7,283 nt of DNA from Spirochaetales bacterium (GCA_007130265.1 SLST01000170.1:1-7283); one strand, 5' to 3'. Shown: positions 1 to 6,785, numbered from the stretch's first letter. The notes: generated from the sequence alone by a model not told the origin. A program made the numbers and translations.

Positions 1-1501
1 CGCCGACTTCGGACGCGAGGCCGTTGGGCAGGTCGTCAAGCCAGTCACCGGAGCCCACGTGTGAAGCCGCGAAGCGCACCTGCTCAGGCGTCGCGTCGGG
101 CCGTCCGTAGCGGATGTTCTCCTCCACCGTGCCGCTGAAGAGAAACGGCGTCTGGGGCACAACCCCTATCCGGCGACGATAGGTGTCGAGATCGAGATCG
201 CGAATGTCTCGTCCGTCGACGAGGATCGAGCCGTCCTGGAACTCGTAGGATCGGGTGATGAGCCGCACGATCGACGTCTTGCCGGCGCCCGTGTGACCAA
301 CAAGCGCGATGGTGCTCCCTGCCGGGAAGTCGATCGAGAGGTCGGGCAGTACGATCTCCTTCGACGAGTAGGCGAAGCGCACGTGGTCGAAGGCGATCTT
401 CCCGTGAAGCTCCTCGACGGGAGCGGTCCTCGGACTCTGCTGCACCGTCGATTCGGCGTCCATGAGCGCGAAGACCCGCTCGGCGGCGCTCAGACCGTCC
501 TGGAACTGCGAGAAGAAGCTCGCGATGCCGAGGACGGGCCACCAGAAGAATCCGACCGCCTGCAGGAACAGATACCATTCGCCCGGACTCATCCGACGGA
601 GATCCGAGACCGCGGCGGCAAACGGACTTGCATCGAGCGGCGGCGCGGTCGTGACGCCGAAGCCGCCAAGAAAGAGGATGATGCCGGTGCCAACCCCGGC
701 CGCGATGCCGACGACCGGGAAGATGAGGTTGAGCACGGCCCCGCGGCGGAACCCGACGCGGTAGGCAAGCGCGTTGGCGCGCACGAAGTCTCCGTACAGC
801 CGTCCCTCCTGCCGGAACGCCTTGGCGACGGCAATCCCGCCGATGCTCTCCTGCATGTGCGCGTTGATCGTCGCCGTCGCTCGTTTGGCGTCAAGCGTCA
901 CCCGCCGGGCGAGCTTGCGGAAGCTCAGCGCGATCCAAGCGGCAAGCGGCGCCATCACCAGGAGCACGACCGTGAGCCACCAGTTCACCGTGAAGAGGTA
1001 GGCGGTGAGCACCCCCACGAGCAGGATCTGACTGAGCAGGTCGAGGGTGAGGACGACGGTGTTCGAGAAGTCCTGCGTATCCGAGGTGATCCGACTCACG
1101 ATCTTCCCGACCGGCGTCTCATCGAAGAAGCTCATGTCGTGCGAGACGGCGTGCTTGAAGGCGTCGGTCCGCACTTTGAGCACCACATCCCCGGTTACCC
1201 GTGCGGCGACCCGCTGACGCACAAAGTTAAATACCCATGCAAGAAGGCCGACGAGCAACACGATCGAGCTCATGAGCACGATGTGATTCAGGCCCGAGCG
1301 TTCGGCGACCGTGTCGATCGCGCGGGAGATGACGATAGGCGCGAGCGCGTCGAACAGCGAGGTCAGCGCGAGCATCACGGCGACGACGGCCATCGCCCTG
1401 GCATGGGGCGCGAAGTAGGTCACGATACGGCGGATGAGGTCGCGGTCGCGGTAGGTGCGGTCGTATGACTCGGTCTCGAGACCGTCAAGGATGAATGCCA
1501 C
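1..1501 (-). CDS. ABC exporter half-transporter, second subunit of a heterodimeric pair (C-terminus cut by window edge)
   Basis: This is an ATP-driven exporter subunit of the inner membrane (type IV/ABCB-like fold). 500 residues are visible and the gene continues past the left edge. The start is a GTG at 1501, 8 bases after the previous stop, with an AGGAGG Shine-Dalgarno that overlaps that stop; this favours translational coupling. Six hydrophobic segments lie at about residues 35-60, 72-93, 150-171, 173-195, 258-283 and 311-334. The nucleotide-binding domain follows with A-loop Tyr378, Walker A GHTGAGKT (402-409) and Q-loop Gln450. The ABC signature, Walker B and H-loop lie beyond the window, so its catalytic competence cannot be read here. 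Because the partner subunit has a degenerate Walker B, this subunit is expected (inference) to carry the catalytic Glu and possibly an altered signature. The loop between TM5 and TM6 is long (about residues 284-309). The substrate is unknown: drug, lipid and peptide export are all possible. Confidence 0.93.
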   Translation of the reverse strand, partial: MAFILDGLETESYDRTYRDRDLIRRIVTYFAPHARAMAVVAVMLALTSLFDALAPIVISRAIDTVAERSGLNHIVLMSSIVLLVGLLAWVFNFVRQRVAARVTGDVVLKVRTDAFKHAVSHDMSFFDETPVGKIVSRITSDTQDFSNTVVLTLDLLSQILLVGVLTAYLFTVNWWLTVVLLVMAPLAAWIALSFRKLARRVTLDAKRATATINAHMQESIGGIAVAKAFRQEGRLYGDFVRANALAYRVGFRRGAVLNLIFPVVGIAAGVGTGIILFLGGFGVTTAPPLDASPFAAAVSDLRRMSPGEWYLFLQAVGFFWWPVLGIASFFSQFQDGLSAAERVFALMDAESTVQQSPRTAPVEELHGKIAFDHVRFAYSSKEIVLPDLSIDFPAGSTIALVGHTGAGKTSIVRLITRSYEFQDGSILVDGRDIRDLDLDTYRRRIGVVPQTPFLFSGTVEENIRYGRPDATPEQVRFAASHVGSGDWLDDLPNGLASEVG

Positions 1502-1505
1502 GTCC

Positions 1506-1511
1506 CCTCCT
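1506..1511 (-). promoter_or_regulatory. Shine-Dalgarno of the second ABC gene, overlapping the upstream stop codon
   Basis: On the minus strand, TAG (1512-1510) is immediately followed by GAGGGGAC and then GTG (1501-1499). AGGAGG therefore shares bases with the stop codon and sits 4 bases before the GTG. It decides the start of the second ABC gene, since the first in-frame ATG lies well inside the protein. The arrangement suggests terminating ribosomes re-initiate on the second subunit, which would keep the two subunits in balance. Confidence 0.7.
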
Positions 1512-3318
1512 ACACATACGCGAAGATGCGCCGGTACGCGTCGCAGCGTTCCATGAGCTCGCCATGGGTGCCGGTGTCGAGCATCCGGCCGCGACGAAGC
1601 AGGAGAATCCGGTCGGCTCTTCGTATCTGGCTCAGACGATGGGTAATGAGAATCGTGGTTCTGTTCGAAGCGATTCGTCGCATTGCCTCTTGGATCTGAT
1701 CTTCAGTGCGGCTGTCGACGGCACTCGTACTATCGTCGAGAATGAGGATGCGCGGATCGGTCAGGAAGGCGCGTGCGATGGCGAGCCGCTGACGCTGGCC
1801 ACCTGAGAGCGTCACCCCGCGCTCACCGATCATCGTGTCATAGCCGTTCTCGAAAGAGCGGATGAACTCGTCCGCCTGCGCCTCCCGCGCGGCGCGACGT
1901 ATCTCTTCGTCAGTCGCGTCGGCCCGGCCAAAGGCGATGTTCTCCGCGATGCTCATCGAGTAGAGGAAGATGTCCTGCTCGATCGTGGAAACCTGGCTGC
2001 GGAGGCTCGCGAGGTTCCAGTCACGGACGTTCACGGCGTCGACGAGCACTTCGCCTTCGGTCGGGTCAAAGATCCGGTTCACGAGCCTCGTGAGCGTCGT
2101 CTTGCCGGCGCCGGTCTGCCCGACCACCGCGATCGTCTCGCCCGGATCGATCGTGAACGTAACGCGGTCGAGCACTCGCGCTCCCGAACGCGGACCGCCG
2201 GCGTCCTGCACGCCGATTGGGTCTTCGAAGTCAAAGCTCACGTCACGGAACTCAACGAGACCGTGAATCGTCTCCCGGTACCCGTCTACGTTCTGGTCGA
2301 GTGTGGTCACTCGGGTAATGAGCTCGAGTATTCGTGCCGCCGAGGCGATCCCCATCTGTACGAGGCTGAACGAGAAGAGCGAGATGAAGGTAGCAAATCG
2401 AAAGGTGCCAAAGAGGCCCATGACGCTCACGACATTGCCGAGCGTCACGAGTCCGGCACGCCAGAGGAGCAGCCCGTGCAGCAGCGCGAGGCCCCAGCAA
2501 ACCGCGAACGCCATCATAGGCCAGTAACGCGCCTGGATATCGCCCTGCCGGACGAAATGGTCGCGGAAAGCCCTGGCGCGGCCGGCGAACTTGTCGAGCT
2601 CATAGCGCTCCTGGACGTTCGCCTTCACGACCTCGATCCCGCTGATCGCGTCGGTGAGCTGACTGTTCATCGCGCCGAATTCCATCCGCTGCGACGCGCT
2701 GACCGGCGCGAGTCGCTTGTTGTAGTTCCGCACGGTCAACACAAGGAGTACGAGGAAGAGCACGGGGACGAGCCCGAACCTGACATCGATCGCGAGGATC
2801 ATCACAAGAGGTACGAGGATCGCGAGTGAGCTGTCGACGATCAGCATCACGCCGGGGCTGAACATCTGGTTGAGGCTCTTGACGTCGTTGGTGGCACGGG
2901 CCATCACATCGCCGACCCGCTGCGACGCGTGGAAGCTCTGGCTCTTGCCCAGGAGGTTTACGTAGAGCTCCTCACGACTGTCGCGCTCGATCCGCTGCGC
3001 GAGGAGCTCGACCGCGAGGTTGCGCATCAGTCCGGTGATGCCCTGCAGAACCGCAGAGCCCGCCACGATCGCGGCCACGAGGAGCAGCTCGTTCCAGCCC
3101 CAGCCCGGCTGTGAGACGACGTCGAACCCGCGGCCCACGTTGAGCGGTACGTTCCCGTACGCCCAGTTGTTGATGATGGACGTGGCAACCAGGATCGCCG
3201 GGAGCCACCAGTACTGCATGGTGTGCGACGCGATCCACCGCAGCGGACTCGAGGTGTCGTACTCTTTGAGATGCGGGAGATGAAACTCCCGCGCAGGGGC
3301 GGTCGCGGTCACAGACAT
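1510..3318 (-). CDS. ABC exporter half-transporter with degenerate catalytic site, first subunit
   Basis: This 602-residue protein is a full half-transporter, an inner-membrane permease domain fused to an ATPase domain. Hydrophobic segments lie at about residues 37-54, 77-98, 155-176, 180-197, 266-288 and 292-322. The ATPase domain has Walker A GQTGAGKT (400-407), Q-loop Gln448, canonical signature LSGGQ (504-508), Walker B ILILD (524-528), D-loop SAVD (532-535) and H-loop His560. Residue 529, normally the catalytic Glu, is Asp (ILILDDSTSAVD). This is the known signature of the degenerate half of heterodimeric exporters such as TM287/288 and BmrCD. About 16 extra residues (366-381) sit between the A-loop region (VSFDF, with Phe rather than Tyr) and the strand before Walker A. 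The start is the ATG at 3318: the reading frame stays open far upstream (to 4161), but that extension lies antisense to the GH15 gene and resembles no ABC N-terminus. No Shine-Dalgarno precedes this ATG. Substrate unknown. Confidence 0.95.
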   Translation of the reverse strand: MSVTATAPAREFHLPHLKEYDTSSPLRWIASHTMQYWWLPAILVATSIINNWAYGNVPLNVGRGFDVVSQPGWGWNELLLVAAIVAGSAVLQGITGLMRNLAVELLAQRIERDSREELYVNLLGKSQSFHASQRVGDVMARATNDVKSLNQMFSPGVMLIVDSSLAILVPLVMILAIDVRFGLVPVLFLVLLVLTVRNYNKRLAPVSASQRMEFGAMNSQLTDAISGIEVVKANVQERYELDKFAGRARAFRDHFVRQGDIQARYWPMMAFAVCWGLALLHGLLLWRAGLVTLGNVVSVMGLFGTFRFATFISLFSFSLVQMGIASAARILELITRVTTLDQNVDGYRETIHGLVEFRDVSFDFEDPIGVQDAGGPRSGARVLDRVTFTIDPGETIAVVGQTGAGKTTLTRLVNRIFDPTEGEVLVDAVNVRDWNLASLRSQVSTIEQDIFLYSMSIAENIAFGRADATDEEIRRAAREAQADEFIRSFENGYDTMIGERGVTLSGGQRQRLAIARAFLTDPRILILDDSTSAVDSRTEDQIQEAMRRIASNRTTILITHRLSQIRRADRILLLRRGRMLDTGTHGELMERCDAYRRIFAYV

Positions 3319-3326
3319 GGGAGGAA

Positions 3327-3355
3327 AAGGTACTCCCGCCGGCCCGCCGCGACAA
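3327..3355 (-). promoter_or_regulatory. Candidate promoter of the ABC operon giving a leaderless or nearly leaderless mRNA
   Basis: On the minus strand, TTGTCG (3355-3350) is followed after exactly 17 bases by TACCTT (3332-3327), which fits a TANNNT -10 element. Only 8 bases separate the -10 from the ATG, so transcription would begin at or beside the start codon. This agrees with the absence of a purine-rich Shine-Dalgarno there: the bases before the ATG are pyrimidine-rich (TTCCTCCC). Short hexamers such as these occur by chance, so this is an inference from spacing and the missing ribosome site together. Confidence 0.4.
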
Positions 3356-3368
3356 GAAGGTCGGGGGA

Positions 3369-3382
3369 GGACGTACGCGTCC
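3369..3382. repeat. Small inverted repeat GGACG-N4-CGTCC in the divergent promoter region
   Basis: Arms GGACG and CGTCC match perfectly around TACG. The element lies 14 bases upstream of the candidate -35 of the ABC operon and 8 bases from a second inverted repeat. It could be an operator half or chance in GC-rich DNA. Confidence 0.25.
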
Positions 3383-3389
3383 GGATCTT

Positions 3390-3405
3390 CCGCGAAATGT
3401 CGCGG
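3390..3405. repeat. Inverted repeat CCGCGA-N4-TCGCGG in the divergent promoter region
   Basis: Two perfect 6-base arms surround AATG. It lies between the candidate ABC promoter (3327-3355) and the candidate GH15 promoter (3488-3516), where a regulator of either gene could bind. It is not followed by a T-run on either strand, so it is unlikely to be a terminator. Confidence 0.3.
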
Positions 3406-3487
3406 CGCTCGGCTGAGGTGAATCGTCGTGTCCGCGCTTCGTTTCCCAGGATGGAAGCACTGATACTTGCACCCCCAAGTCTGTTGG

Positions 3488-3516
3488 TTGCCAATCGTGA
3501 TGCTTCGCAGTACCGT
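3488..3516 (+). promoter_or_regulatory. Candidate sigma70-type promoter of the GH15 gene
   Basis: TTGCCA (3488-3493, five of six matches to TTGACA) is followed after 17 bases by TACCGT (3511-3516), which keeps the three most conserved -10 positions (TA...T). The predicted transcription start near 3523 leaves about 18 bases of leader, containing the GGAGG ribosome site at 3531-3535. A small dyad TTGG-TTG-CCAA (3484-3494) overlaps the -35. Confidence 0.4.
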
Positions 3517-3540
3517 CGGGGCGAAGGAGCGGAGGCTGAG

Positions 3541-5367
3541 ATGGGCTACCAACCAATCGAGAACTACGGCGTGATCGGGGACATGCACACGGTCGCCCTC
3601 GTGGGAGTGAACGGATCGGTCGACTGGTACTGCTTTCCGCACTTCGACTCTCCGAGCATCTTCGGCGCGATCCTCGACGATGAGAAAGGCGGGAGCTTCC
3701 GGATCTGGGCGGACCACTGCTCCGCGCGACACCGGCAGTTCTACTGGCCTGAGACCAACGTCCTGGTGACCCGGTTTCTCTCGGAGGACGGGATAGGCGA
3801 GGTCGTCGACTTCATGCCGGTAGGCGGGATAGAGGGCCGACGCGGTACTCATCAGCTCATTCGTCGCGTTACCACGGTTCGCGGGGAGCTCTCCTGGCAG
3901 CTGTCGTGCACCCCCGCCTTCGACTACGGCCGGGCGTCGCACGAGGTTTTGCCGGCGGAGAACGGTGTTTCGTTCCAGAGCGACCCGCTCGCACTGGGAC
4001 TCGCGAGCGGCACGAGGATCGAACCGGACGGCGACGGCGCGTCGGCCTCCTTCACGCTTCGCGAGGGCGAGACGACCACCTTCATCCTCCAGGAGGTCGA
4101 GCGCAACGCCGGCTGCGGGGGTGCGCTCCCGGAGGGCGAGTCGGAGGAACTGTTCCGACACACGGTCGCCTACTGGCGCAGCTGGATCGCGAGGTCCACC
4201 TATAGCGGGAGATGGCGAGAGATGGTCAACCGCTCAGCGCTGATCCTGAAGCTCCTCACCTTCGCGCCTACCGGCGCGATCGTCGCAGCGCCCACGACGA
4301 GCCTGCCTGAAGGCATAGGCGGCGAGCGCAACTGGGACTACCGTTTCACCTGGGTCCGTGACGCGGCGTTCACCCTCTACGCGCTGATGCGCATCGGCTT
4401 CACGGAGGAGGCCGAGGCGTTCATGGGATGGATCGAGGAGCGGGCGCACGAGCTCAACCCCGACGGGTCGCTGCAGATCATGTACGGGATCGACGGCCGC
4501 CACGATCTGTCCGAACAGCAGCTGTCCCACCTGAAGGGCTACCGCGACAGCGCGCCGGTGCGAATCGGTAACGGCGCCTACGACCAGCTTCAGCTTGACA
4601 TCTACGGCGAGCTGATGGATTCGGTCTACCTCTACAACAAACACGGCTCACCCATCTCCTACGACCTGTGGATACAGCTTCGCAGGCTCGTCAACTGGGT
4701 CGCGGACAGCTGGAGGAAGACCGACGAGGGAATCTGGGAGGTGCGCGGCGACAAGCGTGACTTCGTCTACTCGAAGCTCATGTGCTGGGTCGCCCTCGAC
4801 CGGGGGATTCGCCTCGCGGACAAGCGATCCTTTCCGTCGGATCGAGACCGATGGATGCGCGTGCGCGACGAGATCTACGAAGAGATCATGGAGAAGGGGT
4901 GGAGCGAGAGCCGGCAGGCGTTCGTGCAGTCGTACGGAAGCGAATCGCTCGACGCGTCGAACCTCATGATGCCGCTCGTCTTCTTCGTCTCTCCCACCGA
5001 TCCCCGGATGCTCAGGACGCTCGACGCGACGCTCAGGAGCCCGAGCGAGGGCGGGCTCGTCTCGAACAGCCTTACCTTTCGCTATGATGTCTGCGAATCG
5101 CCGGATGGCCTCACCGGCGAGGAGGGGACGTTCAATATCTGCAGCTTCTGGCTCGTGGAGGCGCTCACGCGCGCCGGTGCGCACGACCCGGCCCGCCTCG
5201 AGGAAGCGCGACTCATGTTCGAGAAGATGCTCGGCTACTCGAACCACCTGGGCCTGTATGCTGAGGAAACCGGCCCGCTCGGCGAAGCGCTCGGCAATTT
5301 CCCGCAGGCGTTCACGCACCTCGCGCTGATCAGCGCCGCCTTCAACCTGGACCGGGTGCTCGGCTGA
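3541..5367 (+). CDS. GH15 glycoside hydrolase, trehalase/glucoamylase-like, cytoplasmic
   Basis: This 608-residue enzyme probably hydrolyses trehalose or another alpha-glucoside by inversion. An N-terminal beta-rich domain (about 1-220) opens with QPIENYGVIGDMHTVALVG, typical of the group that includes mycobacterial and Thermoplasma GH15 trehalases. The (alpha/alpha)6 catalytic barrel (about 225-600) has the substrate-site block ERNWDYRFTWVRD (262-274) and LKGYRDSAPVRIGN (331-344). It also has DEGIWEVRG (395-403), whose Glu400 is the likely general acid, and GEEGTF (526-531), whose Glu527 or Glu528 is the likely general base. The family-typical LGNFPQAFTHLALI lies near the end (584-597). There is no signal peptide, so it is cytoplasmic. 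The start is the ATG at 3541, preceded by GGAGG with a 5-base gap. An upstream in-frame ATG at 3451 has no good ribosome site, and family homology begins at 3541. It is divergent from the ABC operon and convergent with the flavoprotein gene. Trehalase versus glucoamylase specificity is not decided by sequence. Confidence 0.93.
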   Translation: MGYQPIENYGVIGDMHTVALVGVNGSVDWYCFPHFDSPSIFGAILDDEKGGSFRIWADHCSARHRQFYWPETNVLVTRFLSEDGIGEVVDFMPVGGIEGRRGTHQLIRRVTTVRGELSWQLSCTPAFDYGRASHEVLPAENGVSFQSDPLALGLASGTRIEPDGDGASASFTLREGETTTFILQEVERNAGCGGALPEGESEELFRHTVAYWRSWIARSTYSGRWREMVNRSALILKLLTFAPTGAIVAAPTTSLPEGIGGERNWDYRFTWVRDAAFTLYALMRIGFTEEAEAFMGWIEERAHELNPDGSLQIMYGIDGRHDLSEQQLSHLKGYRDSAPVRIGNGAYDQLQLDIYGELMDSVYLYNKHGSPISYDLWIQLRRLVNWVADSWRKTDEGIWEVRGDKRDFVYSKLMCWVALDRGIRLADKRSFPSDRDRWMRVRDEIYEEIMEKGWSESRQAFVQSYGSESLDASNLMMPLVFFVSPTDPRMLRTLDATLRSPSEGGLVSNSLTFRYDVCESPDGLTGEEGTFNICSFWLVEALTRAGAHDPARLEEARLMFEKMLGYSNHLGLYAEETGPLGEALGNFPQAFTHLALISAAFNLDRVLG

Positions 5368-5404
5368 AAAAGCGGCCCCGTGCAGCAGTCGCCGCCGCGG
5401 ACGG
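5368..5404. other. Short convergent intergenic gap without a clear terminator
   Basis: 37 bases separate the stop of the GH15 gene from the stop of the convergent flavoprotein gene. GCGGC (5372-5376) can pair with GCCGC (5391-5395) over a 14-base loop, but no T-run follows on either strand. I do not call a terminator here. Confidence 0.5.
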
Positions 5405-6739
5405 TCACACCATGTACTTCACGTCTGAAGCGTAAGTGGGGTACGCCCACGGTACCTCGCGGAGCTCGTCCGCGGTCATGCCGCCCCGGATCGCCGCGGT
5501 GAAGACGTTGATGAGATCTCCGGCCGACGGGCTCGTGAGGTGCGCCCCGAGAATCCTGCCGCTGCGCTCCTCGACTACCGTCTCGTAGTAGACCGTGGCG
5601 CCTCCAATCCGACGATAGTTCGGCCACGCGTCGCCGCGGCCGGTCTTCACCACCACCGTGTGTCCCTCGGCTTGCGCCTCCTCACGAGTCAGGCCGACGC
5701 TCGCCATCTGCGGGTACGTGAACACCACCGACGGTATCAGTCCGTAGTCCACCCGCTGCGAACCGGGCGAGAGGATATTCCTCGCCGCGACGCGGGCCTC
5801 CATGTCGCTGATAGGCGCAAGCTGCTTCGTCGCGACGCAGTCGCCCGCGGCGAAGGTACCGGGAACGGCGGTCTCCATGTACTCGTTCGTCTCGATGCCG
5901 CGCCCCGACACTCCCACCCCTGTCGCCTCAAGCCCCATCTCCTCGACGTTCGGCACGCGCCCGATCGCGGCCATCACCCACTCGGCGTCGAAATCGCCCT
6001 TCGCATCCGTGCCGACGCGATACCCCCGCCCCCCTCTCTCGATGCCGGTGACCTCGACGTCGGTGACGAAGGTGATCCCCCGCGCCGTTCCTTCCTCCAC
6101 CACCGGGTCGACGAGCGATGCCGGGAAGAGCGGCAGAACCCGCGGTCCGCGCTGGAGAATGGTAACCCGGGCTCCGCTGAGCGCAGCGACGAAGGCGAAC
6201 TCCATGGAGATGTAGCCGCCGCCTATGAAGACCATCGATGAAGGGAGCCTCTCGAGCTCGAGAAAGTCGTCGCTCGTGGCGGCGAGCTCACCGCCGGGGA
6301 TGGGAAGCTCGCGGGAGCGGGCGCCGGCGGTGATGAGATACTTCTCCGCGCGAAGCTCGCGCCCGCTCTCCCCGAGCACGATCGCGCCGCCTCCGGTGAA
6401 CTTCGCCCGCTCGACGAAGACGTCTATCTCCTGCTCTTCGAGCGAGCGCTTCGTGCCCTGCGGAACCGGATCGGTGAACTCGCGCTTGAACCGCTGCAGC
6501 GCCACCCAGTCGGTCGTCGCCGGCTGCCCCACGCCGTGACCTGCGAGCGCGCGGGTTTCCGCGACGAGGTGACTGTTGACCACGAAGTACTTCTTGGGCT
6601 GGCACCCGCGCAGCGCGCACGTACCTCCCACCGGCCCGTGGTCGATCATCGCCACGCGTTTGCCCGCTTCGCGAAGGATTCCCGCCGCGGTCTCTCCCGC
6701 GGTCCCGATACCGATCACGATGACGTCGTAGTCGCTCAT
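5405..6739 (-). CDS. FAD-dependent pyridine nucleotide-disulfide oxidoreductase lacking the C-terminal His-Glu dyad
   Basis: This 444-residue flavoprotein belongs to the glutathione reductase / lipoamide dehydrogenase / mercuric reductase family, normally 450-470 residues and homodimeric in the cytoplasm. The FAD-binding GIGTAG (10-15) comes first, then the redox-active pair in GGTCALRGCQPKK (Cys41, Cys46), then the NAD(P)H site GGGYISMEF (173-181). Next is a second FAD contact TFAAGDC (295-301) and a dimerisation domain from about residue 335. The end of the second nucleotide-binding strand reads ILQRGPR (194-200), with Arg where lipoamide dehydrogenases have acidic residues; this hints at NADPH (inference). 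The C-terminus reads WAYPTYASDVKYMV, so Tyr433 stands where the family has the catalytic His of the HPT motif, and the partner Glu is also missing. The disulfide substrate is therefore unclear. The start is the ATG at 6739 with GAGGAG 5 bases upstream. A palindromic candidate operator lies 20 bases upstream of the ATG. Confidence 0.92.
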   Translation of the reverse strand: MSDYDVIVIGIGTAGETAAGILREAGKRVAMIDHGPVGGTCALRGCQPKKYFVVNSHLVAETRALAGHGVGQPATTDWVALQRFKREFTDPVPQGTKRSLEEQEIDVFVERAKFTGGGAIVLGESGRELRAEKYLITAGARSRELPIPGGELAATSDDFLELERLPSSMVFIGGGYISMEFAFVAALSGARVTILQRGPRVLPLFPASLVDPVVEEGTARGITFVTDVEVTGIERGGRGYRVGTDAKGDFDAEWVMAAIGRVPNVEEMGLEATGVGVSGRGIETNEYMETAVPGTFAAGDCVATKQLAPISDMEARVAARNILSPGSQRVDYGLIPSVVFTYPQMASVGLTREEAQAEGHTVVVKTGRGDAWPNYRRIGGATVYYETVVEERSGRILGAHLTSPSAGDLINVFTAAIRGGMTADELREVPWAYPTYASDVKYMV

Positions 6740-6756
6740 CCTCTCTCCTCATAGCT

Positions 6757-6785
6757 CTGATAGTTGTATGTCCAACTATCGTAAG
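6757..6785 (-). promoter_or_regulatory. Candidate promoter of the flavoprotein gene, overlapped by a palindrome
   Basis: On the minus strand, CTTACG (6785-6780, weak -35 with three matches) and TATCAG (6762-6757, four matches to TATAAT) are 17 bases apart. This leaves about 10 bases to the start site and still retains the GAGGAG ribosome site. The palindrome at 6759-6780 fills the spacer, as a repressor site would. The hexamers are weak, and the call leans on the palindrome and the gene position. Confidence 0.35.
6759..6780. promoter_or_regulatory. Perfect palindrome GATAGTTG-N6-CAACTATC, probable repressor operator
   Basis: Two perfect 8-base arms flank TATGTC, giving a 22-base dyad 20 bases upstream of the flavoprotein ATG. 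It is AT-richer than its surroundings and lies in the only non-coding gap on this side. The size and the TAGTTG...CAACTA half-sites resemble operators of MarR-type regulators, many of which sense oxidants or phenolic compounds and control redox genes nearby (family knowledge). The identity of the regulator is inference, and no regulator gene is in the window. Confidence 0.6.

Noticed and set aside
293..1468. A 391-codon open frame on the plus strand across the second ABC gene
   Set aside because: It is antisense to a protein with clear Walker A, A-loop and membrane segments. The translation is rich in Arg, Asp, Glu and His with no family resemblance, as expected from the reverse of GC-rich codons.
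2263..2829. A 188-codon plus-strand frame inside the first ABC gene
   Set aside because: It is a charged, antisense shadow of the ABC coding sequence with no ribosome site or recognisable motif.
3223..3540. N-terminal extension of the GH15 protein upstream of 3541, including the ATG at 3451
   Set aside because: Family homology begins directly at MGYQPIENYG, and the ATG at 3541 has a GGAGG site. The upstream part overlaps the ABC gene and is low-complexity Arg-rich sequence.
3319..4161. N-terminal extension of the first ABC subunit to 883 residues
   Set aside because: The extension runs antisense through the GH15 gene, has no membrane or known domain, and the normal ABC N-terminus begins at the ATG at 3318.
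4648..5319. A 223-codon minus-strand frame inside the GH15 gene
   Set aside because: It is antisense to the GH15 catalytic core, and its Arg/Glu/Ala-rich content is typical of reversed GC-rich codons.
5372..5395. Possible bidirectional terminator between the convergent genes
   Set aside because: There is only a 5-base stem with a 14-base loop and no T-run on either strand.
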